From Mangrovibacterium diazotrophicum (GTDB taxonomy: Bacteria; Bacteroidota; Bacteroidia; Bacteroidales; Prolixibacteraceae), in assembly GCF_003610535.1 (NCBI RefSeq), contig NZ_RAPN01000001.1, forward strand, positions 979,320 to 1,043,319: a DNA stretch of 64,000 nucleotides. The letters run 5' to 3'. Under the pieces are notes generated by a model. It saw nothing but the letters and a program-made list of their open reading frames with translations. It searched no databases and was not told where the DNA came from. Below, piece after piece: positions 44,548 through 53,207 of the stretch (position 1 is its first letter; the number at the start of each line of letters is the position of its first letter). A program made the translations under genes and the position numbers.

Positions 44548-44549
44548 TG
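44542..44549 (+). promoter_or_regulatory. -7 box of ribH inside the terminator T tract
   Basis: TATTTTTG fits TAnnTTTG and ends 17 bp before the ribH start codon. Terminator and promoter share bases, so read-through and initiation are compactly arranged. Confidence 0.5.
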
Positions 44550-44565
44550 CATAAAACAGAAGAAC

Positions 44566-45051
44566 ATGGCTACAAAAAATTTATCAGAATACGATTTGGA
44601 ATCTGTACCATCAGCCGAAGGAATGAAATTCGGGATTGTGGTGGCAGAATGGAATTACCAAATTACCGGTGCACTGGCGCAGGGTGCCGTTGACACATTG
44701 ATTAAGCACGGCGCAAAAGAAGAAAACATTACGCTGAAGCATGTGCCCGGAACATTTGAACTTCCGCTGGGTGGACAGTTTTTGGCTGAGTACACGCACG
44801 CCGACGCTATTATTTTGCTGGGCTGTGTAATCCAGGGAGACACCCGCCATTTCGACTTTATTTGCGATGGCGTCACCCAGGGAACCACTGAGCTGAACCT
44901 GAAATACAACAAGCCATTCATCTTTGGCGTGTTGACGACAGAGAACGAGCAACAGGCGCTTGATCGTGCCGGCGGCCGCCTGGGTAACAAAGGCGATGAA
45001 GCCGCTGTTACAGCCATTAAAATGGTTGCTTTAAAAGAAGAATTGAAATAG
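44566..45051 (+). CDS. ribH: 6,7-dimethyl-8-ribityllumazine synthase
   Basis: 161 residues, the usual length. [60 protein letters not shown] and [18 protein letters not shown] are the conserved blocks, with the catalytic His in GDTRHFDF. It joins 5-amino-6-ribitylaminouracil with dihydroxybutanone phosphate in riboflavin synthesis. No FMN riboswitch lies in the short leader. It is monocistronic. Confidence 0.97.
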   Translation: MATKNLSEYDLESVPSAEGMKFGIVVAEWNYQITGALAQGAVDTLIKHGAKEENITLKHVPGTFELPLGGQFLAEYTHADAIILLGCVIQGDTRHFDFICDGVTQGTTELNLKYNKPFIFGVLTTENEQQALDRAGGRLGNKGDEAAVTAIKMVALKEELK

Positions 45052-45069
45052 TCAATTAAATAGTACAGC

Positions 45070-45108
45070 GGGTGTGACTCGAAGTCATGCCCTCTGTCTC
45101 TTATTTTT
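45070..45108 (+). terminator. Terminator after ribH
   Basis: GGGTGTGACT (45070-45079) pairs with AGTCATGCCC (45083-45092) with two G-T pairs and a CGA loop, followed by a pyrimidine-rich tract ending TTATTTTT. Confidence 0.65.
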
Positions 45109-45119
45109 CTAACTCCCAC

Positions 45120-45127
45120 TAAATTTG
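45120..45127 (+). promoter_or_regulatory. -7 box immediately before the nucleotidyltransferase gene
   Basis: TAAATTTG fits TAnnTTTG perfectly and ends only 6 bp before the ATG at 45134. With a start site ~6-7 nt downstream, the transcript would be leaderless or nearly so. Confidence 0.5.
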
Positions 45128-45133
45128 CGCTGA

Positions 45134-45865
45134 ATGAAAGCCATGCTTTTTGCCGCCGGACTAGGTACCCGGCTCAAACCCCTGACCGATTCGAAACCCA
45201 AAGCGCTTGTCGAAATTGGTGGCATGACTTTACTGGAACGTTGCATCCTGCAGCTAAAACAGAGCGGAATTCAAGACATCACGATCAACGTTCACCACTT
45301 CGGCGATCAAATCGTGTCGTTTGTCAAAAAGCACGAAAACTTTGGGCTGAATATCCACATCAGCGACGAGAGCGAGCAACTGTTGGATACCGGCGGTGGC
45401 ATTTTAAAAGCCAAGGAGTTCTTGGCTGGCGATGAACCAATCCTGCTGATTAATGTCGATGTGCTGACCAACCTGGATTTGACGAAATTGCTCGCATACC
45501 ACATCAATTCCAATTCTTTGGCAACCCTGGTTGTCCGCAAACGCCAAACATCGCGTTACCTGCTTTTCAACCAAAACCTGCTGGTTGGCTGGACAAACAA
45601 AAAAAACGGAGAAATGAAAATTTCCCGTCCAAGTTTGATTGATCAGGCTGAGGAATTTGCCTTTAGCGGCATCCATATTATTCAGCCTGAACTATTGGAA
45701 CGGATCGAAGAGAAAGGAAAATTCTCGATTATCGACTTGTACCTGCGCCTCGCCAAAACGGAAAAAATCAGCGCTTATGTTGATGCAGACTCTGTTTGGA
45801 TGGATTTGGGAAAGGTTGACGAAATCAGCCAGGCCGAAGAGCTTATCAAACAATTGGACAACTAA
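45134..45865 (+). CDS. Sugar-1-phosphate nucleotidyltransferase (MurU-like)
   Basis: 243 residues. The nucleotide-binding loop is LFAAGLGTRLKPLTDSKPKA (GxGTR then KPK), and the metal Asp lies in LLINVDVLTNL. It lacks the C-terminal acyltransferase domain of GlmU, matching short NDP-sugar pyrophosphorylases such as MurU or mannose-1-phosphate guanylyltransferases. The sugar cannot be decided. Met4 is an alternative start if the transcript begins close to the first ATG. Confidence 0.88.
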   Translation: MKAMLFAAGLGTRLKPLTDSKPKALVEIGGMTLLERCILQLKQSGIQDITINVHHFGDQIVSFVKKHENFGLNIHISDESEQLLDTGGGILKAKEFLAGDEPILLINVDVLTNLDLTKLLAYHINSNSLATLVVRKRQTSRYLLFNQNLLVGWTNKKNGEMKISRPSLIDQAEEFAFSGIHIIQPELLERIEEKGKFSIIDLYLRLAKTEKISAYVDADSVWMDLGKVDEISQAEELIKQLDN

Positions 45866-45893
45866 AAGCCGCTCCAAAAATTGAAACGGCTTT
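45865..45893 (+). terminator. Weak terminator after the nucleotidyltransferase gene
   Basis: AAAGCCG (45865-45871) pairs with CGGCTTT (45887-45893) and overlaps the last base of the stop codon. The trailing T run is short. Confidence 0.45.
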
Positions 45894-45913
45894 CTCGTCG
45901 GTAATCTAAATAT

Positions 45914-46375
45914 CTATTCTGCTCCTCCCGGAGGGCCTTGGCGGTTTTTCATGCGTTCCTGACGCTCTTTCACCATTTCGTCATACTTTACCTGCTGTTC
46001 TTCAGTCAGCAAAGCTTTGATCTCTGCATCTTGTTTTGCCATGCGAGCTTCCATTTCAGCACGCATTTTTTCGCGATCCATTTCTTCGCCGCTTTCACGA
46101 GCCTTTTCCATTTCCTCGCGACGTTTTTCAAATTCTGCACGTTGCTTTTCCATATTACTGGTTAGCAGGGCTTTTACCTGTGCAGTTTGTTCGTCAGTCA
46201 AAGCTAACTTCTCTTTCATCTGAGCCGTTTGCTTTTCAATACGTTCTGCCGGATCCATTCGTTGTGGACGCTGTCCCGACTGGCTTTGAGAAGGACGTTC
46301 GCCTGACCCGCGCTGTGCTTCGGCTACGGTGATAACACCGATAAATAATGCCAGGATTAATAATAACTTCTTCAT
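45914..46375 (-). CDS. Secreted Spy/CpxP-like (DUF4890-type) protein
   Basis: 153 residues with a signal peptide (MKKLLLILALFIGVITVAEAQ). The mature part is highly charged and helical, with the LTDEQ motif twice in variant form (KLALTDEQTAQVKALL, IKALLTEEQQVKYDEMV), which is the LTxxQ signature of CpxP/Spy-like periplasmic proteins. A Met/Glu/Lys/Arg-rich stretch (EEMEKARESGEEMDREKM) forms a long helix. A chaperone-like role is inferred from the family. Confidence 0.8.
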   Translation of the reverse strand: MKKLLLILALFIGVITVAEAQRGSGERPSQSQSGQRPQRMDPAERIEKQTAQMKEKLALTDEQTAQVKALLTSNMEKQRAEFEKRREEMEKARESGEEMDREKMRAEMEARMAKQDAEIKALLTEEQQVKYDEMVKERQERMKNRQGPPGGAE

Positions 46376-46598
46376 AAAATTCTTTTTGTTTGGGTTAATA
46401 ACCTCTTATTCAAATTCTTCTTTTTGATGACCTGCAAGTTGAATCGACCCGATCAATCAAAATTTGCCCTTTGACTTGGATTAGTTCCCGAGGTTTAAAT
46501 CAAAGTTGAATTTTAATGAATTTTCACGTTTTCAAAACGGAAATTATGCAGTGATTCAACCACCGCTACTTCCATTCGATGAAAGGATTAATATCGAA

Positions 46599-47438
46599 TT
46601 AAAACAGATGATTCTTTATCGAATAACTGAAACCGCTTTCTTCATTGCTGGGTGCTTTCAGGTATTTGGGCTTCATATCTTCCGGCCCGTTTTCAACTAA
46701 ATACGAGATTGAAGTGAAGTCCAGCAACTCGGTGTCGTTGTAGTCATTTCCAATGCTGAAGGTAGACTGGTGCGGCACCTTGTGCAGGTCGCAAATGTAT
46801 TTGATGGCATTTCCCTTCGAAACCTCTTTGTGGAAAATCTCCATCCACACGTAACCGGTCTCCAACGGGGATGTCGCCCGCAAAACTTTGATATCGTCAA
46901 AATGCTCTTCCAGCTCATGCTTCAACTGCAGATACTCGGCAGTTGTTTCAAAAATGACAAGAAATTGGCAGGCGTCATCGTCCAATTTTCCAGAATCGGG
47001 CAACAAGCTGGCATACTCGTGATGATTGGCATAGTAGCGCTCAAACTCGGCGCAAATGGTTTCGCCACGATAATACCAACAATAGGAATTCTCGGGAATA
47101 CCCCGAAATAAATAAAAGTTCAGCCGCTTATCCATTAGCTGTGCAACGATGGTATTCACCGTATCCTGCGGTATATTTTGCTTGTACAGCAATTCATTCG
47201 TACGGCAATCGTAAATACCCGCCCCGGACGAAAAGGCGACATAGTCGAAGGGCGCATGATCCGGGATCACTTCTTTTACTTTGCGAAAATTTCGGCCGGT
47301 AGCCACCACCCGAATAATATCGTGTTCGCCCAAAAACTCGAGCATTTCCCAGTCTTCCTTACTAATTGTATGATCGCGGCGCAACAGTGTTCCGTCCAGA
47401 TCAGTCGCGACCAAACCTATTTTCTTCCTGTAGTCCAT
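46599..47438 (-). CDS. Cof-type HAD-IIB phosphatase
   Basis: 279 residues. The nucleophile motif is DLDGTLLRRDH at the N-terminus, motif II is VVATGRNF, and the late motif is SIGNDYNDTELLDF with a Lys at KGNAIKYI. The cap domain occupies residues ~85-190. Such enzymes dephosphorylate sugar phosphates, FMN or pyridoxal phosphate; the neighbouring pyridoxal kinase makes vitamin B6 a reasonable guess, not evidence. A 14-bp palindrome (47450-47463) lies in the short gap upstream. Confidence 0.9.
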   Translation of the reverse strand: MDYRKKIGLVATDLDGTLLRRDHTISKEDWEMLEFLGEHDIIRVVATGRNFRKVKEVIPDHAPFDYVAFSSGAGIYDCRTNELLYKQNIPQDTVNTIVAQLMDKRLNFYLFRGIPENSYCWYYRGETICAEFERYYANHHEYASLLPDSGKLDDDACQFLVIFETTAEYLQLKHELEEHFDDIKVLRATSPLETGYVWMEIFHKEVSKGNAIKYICDLHKVPHQSTFSIGNDYNDTELLDFTSISYLVENGPEDMKPKYLKAPSNEESGFSYSIKNHLF

Positions 47439-47474
47439 TGTCTTCCCTCAACTAAATTTAGTTCGCCTTGCCGA

Positions 47475-48353
47475 TTAATCCAGCAATTGGTAGCTGCTTA
47501 TTTGCACCGGTGCATTCAGCGATGGCAGTACCTTTTCAATCAAAATTCCCTCTGCCGGGTGATGACCGTGTCCGAAAGTAGCCCGAACCCCCATCGATAT
47601 AAAATGAACAGCCCGGTCGAGTGCAATCGGTAAACTGTCGCCCTGCAGCAACGAGCCAACCATCACACTGGCGAAAGCATCACCGGTGCCCGGGTAATTT
47701 GCGGGCAGGTAATCGCAGCTCACGCGCCAGTAGCGGCCGTCCTCTGAATTGTAGGCCATCACCGATGTTTTATTGGGTACATCCAACTCGGGCACGCTGG
47801 TAATAATAACCTGCTTTGGCCCGAGTGCCGCCAACCGTACGCACCATGATTTTAGTTCTGAAATACTCACCTTCGGTTGGTATTCTTCACCCAGCAGAAA
47901 AGCGGCTTCCGTTAAATTAGGAGTAATGACCTCCGCATGCCCGACCAACTCTTTCATCTTCTCAACCATTTCCTGGTTGAAGGCTGAATACAATCGTCCG
48001 TTGTCTCCCAAAACAGGATCAATAACCACCAACTGATCCGGAACAGCAAAGTCTCTAATGAAATCTTTAACCATGTCGATTTGATCGACTGCACCAAGGT
48101 AGCCCGAATAAATCGCGTCGAAGCGGATATTCAACTGTTTCCAGTGCGCAATCATTTGCGGCAGCTCAGCACTCAAATCGCGGCCATGAAAACCGGGATA
48201 GGCACTGTGCGACGACAAAACTGCCGTCGGTAACGGGCAAACCTGTATCCCCATCGACGACAAAATCGGGATAACCACCGTTAACGATGCCCGTCCAAAA
48301 CCGCTCAAATCGTGAATAGCAGCGACCCGCTGCAGATGAATTCTCATAGCCAA
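47475..48353 (-). CDS. pdxY: Pyridoxal/pyridoxamine kinase
   Basis: 292 residues. AAIHDLSGFGRASLTVVIPIL at the start and the anion-hole motif NYPGTGDAFASVMVGSLLQG near the C-terminus identify the PdxK/PdxY branch of the ribokinase-like family; SSHSAYPGF and DPVLGDNG are also typical. It phosphorylates vitamin B6 vitamers in the salvage pathway. It lies 36 bp upstream of the HAD phosphatase gene in the same direction. Confidence 0.9.
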   Translation of the reverse strand: MAMRIHLQRVAAIHDLSGFGRASLTVVIPILSSMGIQVCPLPTAVLSSHSAYPGFHGRDLSAELPQMIAHWKQLNIRFDAIYSGYLGAVDQIDMVKDFIRDFAVPDQLVVIDPVLGDNGRLYSAFNQEMVEKMKELVGHAEVITPNLTEAAFLLGEEYQPKVSISELKSWCVRLAALGPKQVIITSVPELDVPNKTSVMAYNSEDGRYWRVSCDYLPANYPGTGDAFASVMVGSLLQGDSLPIALDRAVHFISMGVRATFGHGHHPAEGILIEKVLPSLNAPVQISSYQLLD

Positions 48354-48550
48354 AATTTTTCCTAAAAATACACAAACTATCGATCAATGTGTTTCAAACC
48401 GGTTAAAACAAGCACCGCCCATAATCGTAATTAAGTGGAAGTATTTTTCAAAAAGCGGGGTAAACGAAGGCTTACACCGAATGCAATCAAAGGTTTACCG
48501 AAAAAATAGGTCGAAAGCAGGAAGAAATGATAGTTTTGTGGTGATATTTT

Positions 48551-48558
48551 TATCTTTG
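48551..48558 (+). promoter_or_regulatory. -7 box of the dapB-lepB operon
   Basis: TATCTTTG fits TAnnTTTG perfectly. It lies 82 bp before the dapB start codon. A TTTG at 48535-48538 is only 12 bp away, too near for a standard -33 box. Confidence 0.5.
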
Positions 48559-48640
48559 TACACCTTAACAAAAAAGGGGACAACGAAAACGACCATGTTC
48601 CCGATTCATAAACCGCCTCTCCGGAGCACAACATTTTTTT

Positions 48641-49357
48641 ATGAAGATTGCATTGATAGGATACGGCAAAATGGGCAAAATCATTGAGCAAATTGCCCTT
48701 GACCGCGGACACGAAATTGTACTAAAAATCGATATTTCCAACCAAAACGAGCTGACTGTTGAAAACCTGAAAAAGGCTGATGTTGCCATCGAATTCACGG
48801 TTCCTTCGTCAGCCACAGCCAATTATAAACTTTGTTTCGACGCCGGTATTCCGGTCGTTAGCGGCACAACCGGCTGGTTAGAACGAAAAGATGAAGTGGA
48901 AGCTGAAATGAAAGCCAAAAACGGAACCTTCTTCTACGCTTCAAACTTCAGCCTTGGCGTAAACCTGTTCTTCGCTTTGAATAAAAAATTGGCCCAGCTG
49001 ATGAATGGTGTTGAAGGCTACGATGTGAGCATGGTTGAAGTGCACCACACGCAAAAACTGGATGCTCCGAGTGGAACAGCCATCACACTGGCTGAAGAGT
49101 TGTTTGAAAATTATCCGGCAAAAACAAGCTGGACAATGGAACACCCGAAGTCGTCGCAGGAAATGCACATCGGCGCGCTTCGCGAAGGCACTGTGCCCGG
49201 TATTCACCGCATCAAGTATGAGTCGGATGTCGACTACATTCAGATTGAGCACAGCGCAAAAAGCCGCCACGGATTTGCCTTTGGTGCCGTGTTGGCAGCC
49301 GAATACAGTTTCGGCAAAAAGGGACTTTTGTCAATGAATGATCTTTTAAACTTATAA
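48641..49357 (+). CDS. dapB: 4-hydroxy-tetrahydrodipicolinate reductase
   Basis: 238 residues. The NAD(P)H motif is LIGYGKMGK, and the catalytic block VEVHHTQKLDAPSGTA carries the His pair, Lys and PSGTA of DapB. VVSGTTGW is the second conserved block. It reduces the dipicolinate precursor in lysine and diaminopimelate synthesis, which feeds peptidoglycan. It is 4 bp upstream of lepB and clearly cotranscribed. Confidence 0.96.
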   Translation: MKIALIGYGKMGKIIEQIALDRGHEIVLKIDISNQNELTVENLKKADVAIEFTVPSSATANYKLCFDAGIPVVSGTTGWLERKDEVEAEMKAKNGTFFYASNFSLGVNLFFALNKKLAQLMNGVEGYDVSMVEVHHTQKLDAPSGTAITLAEELFENYPAKTSWTMEHPKSSQEMHIGALREGTVPGIHRIKYESDVDYIQIEHSAKSRHGFAFGAVLAAEYSFGKKGLLSMNDLLNL

Positions 49358-49361
49358 TCAC

Positions 49362-50702
49362 ATGAGACAACTATTAACCAACAAATGGTTCAAATTTATC
49401 ATTGTTGGCCTGCTGTATAGTTTGTGGGTTATCTGGCTTGAAAATTACTGGTGGTTCATCGGACTGGCTGTCATTTTCGACATGTATATTACCAAGAAAG
49501 TCCACTGGGCCTTCTGGAAGAAAAAGAACCCGCCAAATGGAAAGCAAACCAAAACAGTGGAGTGGATTGACGCGATCATCTTTGCAGTAATTGCGGCAAC
49601 TTTCATCCGGATGTTTTTCATCGAAGCGTACACCATCCCTACTCCATCAATGGAAAAATCGATGTTGGTTGGCGACTTCCTTTTCGTGAGCAAAACATCG
49701 TACGGGCCAAAATTGCCAAACACGCCACTTTCGTTTCCGTTTGTGCACCACACCATGCCATTGACGCAAAACACGCCTTCGTACCTCACCTGGATTGAAA
49801 ACGACTACAAGCGTATTGCTGGTTTTGGCCACGTGAAAAACGATGATGTGGTGGTGTTCAACTTCCCCGAAGGAGACACGGTTGCGACCAATTTGCCGAC
49901 CCAAAGTTACTACAACCTGGTACGCAATTACGGCCGCGAACGTGTTTGGAGCGACAAACGCACATTCGGCGACATCATCGCCCGCCCGGTTGATAAATGT
50001 GAGAATTATATCAAACGCTGTATCGGTATTCCCGGCGATGTCATCAAAATTATTGATGGACAAGTTTACGTGAATGATAAACCACAGGAACCGATTGCCG
50101 GCGTTCAGTATGATTATATCGTGACAACCAACGGAGCAGCAATCAACCGCAAAACACTGGAAGATATCGGTATCTCAAGAGCTGATCAACAAGTTTTCAA
50201 TGGTTCACAGTTCCTGTTCCCGATGACCGACGAACAGGTGAAAGAAGTTGAAAAATTGAGCAATGTTACTTCGGTAAAACGGGTGAACATGACTGCCGGA
50301 AACTGGGATCACAACATCTTCCCGTTCAGCGAAGATTACCCTTGGAATGTTGACAATTTCGGTCCACTGGAAATCCCCAAAAAAGGACAGACAGTTGAAC
50401 TGAACATGACAAACCTGCCAATCTACAAGCGCATTATTCAAACGTACGAAGGACACGCTCTTTCGGTAAAAGACGGCACCATTTATATCGATGGCGAAGC
50501 TGCCAGCCAATACACATTCGGTATGGATTACTACTGGATGATGGGTGACAACCGCCACAATTCAGCCGACTCGCGTTACTGGGGTTTTGTTCCCGAGGAT
50601 CACGTTGTAGGTAAAGCTGTATTCATTTGGCTATCTCTCGACAAAGAGAAAGGCTTCCCTGCGAATATTCGCTGGAACCGCTTGTTCTCATTTGTTCACT
50701 GA
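49362..50702 (+). CDS. lepB: Signal peptidase I
   Basis: 446 residues, longer than the Escherichia coli enzyme owing to an insertion of ~120 residues. Two or three N-terminal membrane helices precede the catalytic Ser96 (YTIPTPSMEKSM) and Lys218 (CENYIKRCIGIPGD). The C-terminal box GDNRHNSADSRYWGFVPEDHVVGKA is intact. Residues ~230-390 between the Lys box and the final box are enlarged, as is usual in Bacteroidota. It removes signal peptides from the many exported proteins seen here. Confidence 0.96.
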   Translation: MRQLLTNKWFKFIIVGLLYSLWVIWLENYWWFIGLAVIFDMYITKKVHWAFWKKKNPPNGKQTKTVEWIDAIIFAVIAATFIRMFFIEAYTIPTPSMEKSMLVGDFLFVSKTSYGPKLPNTPLSFPFVHHTMPLTQNTPSYLTWIENDYKRIAGFGHVKNDDVVVFNFPEGDTVATNLPTQSYYNLVRNYGRERVWSDKRTFGDIIARPVDKCENYIKRCIGIPGDVIKIIDGQVYVNDKPQEPIAGVQYDYIVTTNGAAINRKTLEDIGISRADQQVFNGSQFLFPMTDEQVKEVEKLSNVTSVKRVNMTAGNWDHNIFPFSEDYPWNVDNFGPLEIPKKGQTVELNMTNLPIYKRIIQTYEGHALSVKDGTIYIDGEAASQYTFGMDYYWMMGDNRHNSADSRYWGFVPEDHVVGKAVFIWLSLDKEKGFPANIRWNRLFSFVH

Positions 50703-50725
50703 TAAAAAATAAATGTTAACCACGC

Positions 50726-50767
50726 AAAAAGGATATGACGCCGTTAGGTTGATTATCCTTTTTTTTA
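50726..50767 (+). terminator. Terminator after lepB
   Basis: AAAAAGGAT (50726-50734) pairs with ATCCTTTTT (50755-50763), followed by further Ts. The next gene (LapA-like) starts 28 bp after, so it may be partly read through. Confidence 0.75.
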
Positions 50768-50790
50768 TAATTTACATGAAAAAGTAAGTT

Positions 50791-51114
50791 ATGTCTGCAG
50801 GAATTATCATCATCCTTTTACTCGCTTTGTTGCTGGTTATTTTCACCTTGCAAAACAGCGTGGCCATCGACGTTAAATTTCTATTCTGGCAACTCGACCA
50901 GGTTCCACTTGTACTGACACTGATTGTCTGCATCATTGTTGGTGTCATTATCGCGCTGTTGATCAATCAGCCAAAAATGTGGAAACTGAAATCAACCATC
51001 AAAAGCCTGCAAAAAGAATTGAATGCCTTGAAAGCTGCCGAAAAACCGGTCGAGAAACACCCGGAAGGCATAAAGATGGAAGGTGGCTCGGATAACGACT
51101 TTTTCAACGCTTAA
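50791..51114 (+). CDS. LapA (DUF1049) family membrane protein
   Basis: 107 residues. Two transmembrane helices (IIIILLLALLLVIFTLQN and VLTLIVCIIVGVIIALLI) are separated by the conserved SVAIDVKFLFWQLDQVPLVL, the DUF1049 signature. A coiled-coil-like C-terminal tail follows (KLKSTIKSLQKELNALKAAE). LapA proteins are linked to lipopolysaccharide assembly in enterobacteria. It lies 7 bp before the WbqC-like gene. Confidence 0.85.
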   Translation: MSAGIIIILLLALLLVIFTLQNSVAIDVKFLFWQLDQVPLVLTLIVCIIVGVIIALLINQPKMWKLKSTIKSLQKELNALKAAEKPVEKHPEGIKMEGGSDNDFFNA

Positions 51115-51121
51115 TTCATTC

Positions 51122-51763
51122 ATGACAAATTCGCCCATTTTACTGAGCACCGCATACCTACCACCGGTTCAGTACATCACTAAATTTTTGATTCACCCGG
51201 AAGTGTGGATTGAAGGTCAGGAACATTTTATCAAGCAAACATACCGCAACCGCGCTACGATTCTGGCAGCCAATGGCCCCGAATCTTTGATTGTTCCGGT
51301 TGAAAAAGGACGCAGTCCCAAGCAAAATATTTCAGACTTACGCATTTCGTACGACACGAGCTGGCAGCATATCCATTGGCAGGCCATTGTTTCCGCCTAT
51401 AATTCAACGCCGTTTTTTGAAATTCTGGAAGATGATTTCAGACCGTTTTTTGAGAAGAAGTTCGATTTCCTGTTCGATTTTAATCAGCAGATATTGCACA
51501 CTATTTTCGACATCCTGGAAATAACACCGAATGTTCAGATTACCCCGGATTTTGAAGCTGTTCCCTCTAATTTTCTGAACTTCCGGGAAGCGATTCATCC
51601 GAAACCACAAAAAGCATTGGAGGATCCAAATTTTAAACCGGTTGTTTACACCCAGGTTTTCGACGACAAATTTGGGTTCACACCGAATTTGAGCATTATC
51701 GATTTACTCTTTAACTGTGGATCGGCCAGCTACGAACTGCTGCTAAAAAGCACCAAAGAATAA
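51122..51763 (+). CDS. WbqC family protein
   Basis: 213 residues from ATG 51122 (MTNSPILLSTAYLPPVQYIT), chosen over an upstream in-frame start that overlaps the LapA stop. LSTAYLPPVQYITKFL, QTYRNRATILAANGPESLIVPVEKG and AYNSTPFFEILEDDF match WbqC, found near O-antigen and other surface genes and commonly close to lepB in Bacteroidota. The reaction is not established. It probably belongs to the dapB-lepB cluster. Confidence 0.88.
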   Translation: MTNSPILLSTAYLPPVQYITKFLIHPEVWIEGQEHFIKQTYRNRATILAANGPESLIVPVEKGRSPKQNISDLRISYDTSWQHIHWQAIVSAYNSTPFFEILEDDFRPFFEKKFDFLFDFNQQILHTIFDILEITPNVQITPDFEAVPSNFLNFREAIHPKPQKALEDPNFKPVVYTQVFDDKFGFTPNLSIIDLLFNCGSASYELLLKSTKE

Positions 51764-51772
51764 TACCGAAAT

Positions 51773-52198
51773 TTACAAGGAAAGAATTTCCCGTTTAAAC
51801 CGGGCGATCAAATCGGCGTGATCAAAAGCAAGTTCGGGCAAATCGTCGATCGGGAACCATTCAGCTTTGGCGGCATCGTCGCCTCCTTTCACCACGGCAT
51901 CTTCGGCTACATAGCCATAAAAAAGAATGGAGATCGTTCGGCCACGGGGATCGCGATCCACTTTGTCAGCCGCCGTAAATTGAGTCAACTCGAGCACCTC
52001 CAGTCCGGTTTCCTCCATCAACTCGCGTTTGCAGGCGTCAACCAATAACTCGTCCATTTCCATAAATCCGCCAGGCAGGGCCCACTTCCCCTTGTAGGGT
52101 TCAATGCCACGCTGAATAAGCAGCAATTGTTTGCTTTCTTTTTTCAACACAATGCCATCGGTCGTTAAGGCCGGGCGGGGATATTTGTAGCTGTACAT
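51773..52198 (-). CDS. Nudix hydrolase
   Basis: 141 residues. The Nudix box GGFMEMDELLVDACKRELMEETGL is complete (G, E, REL, EE, G). The start YKYPRPALTTDGIVL is typical of ADP-ribose pyrophosphatase-like or YjhB-type members. It hydrolyses a nucleoside diphosphate linked to another group. It is separate from the Nudix fusion at 39042 and not closely related by the box flanks. It is convergent with the WbqC gene. Confidence 0.92.
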   Translation of the reverse strand: MYSYKYPRPALTTDGIVLKKESKQLLLIQRGIEPYKGKWALPGGFMEMDELLVDACKRELMEETGLEVLELTQFTAADKVDRDPRGRTISILFYGYVAEDAVVKGGDDAAKAEWFPIDDLPELAFDHADLIARFKREILSL

Positions 52199-52253
52199 TG
52201 GCTAAAAGATTATTGATTAATGTTGATTGCCTATTTTGAAGAGACAGCCTACA

Positions 52254-53039
52254 TTAGGGTAATATTCGTTTCATGACACGCATTTTGTGCGAGTAACGTT
52301 TGGTATCGACATTGAAAATACCGAATTGATCCACATTGTCAATCCGCACTTTTCCAGAGGCATGAATAATTTTGTTCTTCTCCCACATAATGCCAACATG
52401 CACAATGTTGCCTTCGTCGTTATCGAAAAAAGCCAGATCACCGGGCTGTGCTTCGTCAACAAAACTCAGTGCCACACCATGGTGAACCTGATCTTTCGCA
52501 TCGCGTGGCAACTTGATGCCGGCCATCTTATAAATAATCTGGGAGAAACCGGAACAATCAATACCGAACGGAGACCGACCTCCCCACAAATAGGGCGCGT
52601 TGAAATACATCAGGGCATGCTGGATCATTGACTTTCGAAGCTCGTCCGGTTGGTTGTAAGCATATTTACCGGTCATCCGATACACGTCGCGGTTTATCGA
52701 AAACTCATGCTTGTAGGGACGCCAGCACGGCAACGAGCTACCGGCAACAATCATCATGTTTTGCTCGTCGTCTATCGGTATCAGGTTGAAAATGTCGGTA
52801 CAAACAGCCACCGGCGATTTCTCAATTTTCAGAAAAGTACGCTCCACTAACGGAGTAATCATCTTCTGATCAACCCAACCTTCGTAACCATCGTACGCCA
52901 ACACCACGCGGCACCAGCCCATGAACAGCTCGTGCACATAAAAATGTTCTCCAAAAAGAATCTGTGTGATCATCTCGCTTCTTTCGGAAGGCTCTTTCCT
53001 GACCGGAATAATACTAAGACCGGAAATTCCGTAATTCAT
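52254..53039 (-). CDS. NlpC/P60 (C40) peptidase with SH3-like N-terminus
   Basis: 261 residues. The N-terminal ~70 residues form a bacterial SH3-like domain (SIIPVRKEPSERSEMITQILFGE, GWVDQKMI). The catalytic domain has Cys162 in GIDCSGFSQ and His214 in NIVHVGIMW, with YLWGGRSPFG before the Cys. It cleaves bonds of diaminopimelate in cell-wall peptides, such as gamma-D-Glu-DAP. No obvious signal peptide is present, so it may recycle muropeptides in the cytoplasm, as YkfC-like enzymes do. Confidence 0.92.
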   Translation of the reverse strand: MNYGISGLSIIPVRKEPSERSEMITQILFGEHFYVHELFMGWCRVVLAYDGYEGWVDQKMITPLVERTFLKIEKSPVAVCTDIFNLIPIDDEQNMMIVAGSSLPCWRPYKHEFSINRDVYRMTGKYAYNQPDELRKSMIQHALMYFNAPYLWGGRSPFGIDCSGFSQIIYKMAGIKLPRDAKDQVHHGVALSFVDEAQPGDLAFFDNDEGNIVHVGIMWEKNKIIHASGKVRIDNVDQFGIFNVDTKRYSHKMRVMKRILP

Positions 53040-53147
53040 TTAGCAATTGCTTTTTATAGTTGCATACCCGTTAAGACTGGCGTCTTCTAAGCCCTGAATT
53101 ATTCGGGTATAGCTCTTTTCATCAAAGAAATTGTTATTTTTAATTCT

Positions 53148-53155
53148 CAAAGATA
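53148..53155 (-). promoter_or_regulatory. -7 box of the NlpC/P60 gene
   Basis: On the minus strand TATCTTTG fits TAnnTTTG perfectly. It lies 109 bp before the start codon, implying a leader of about 100 nt. Confidence 0.45.
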
Positions 53156-53207
53156 AAAACATCACGTTTAGTTTTAACCCGCAGAATCGGTCTTTAAAAA
53201 GGTATTT

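Noticed and set aside
47450-47463. 14-bp palindrome AACTAAATTTAGTT before the HAD gene
   Set aside because: AT-rich palindromes of this length are frequent by chance, and no second copy was seen; noted only in the gene entry.
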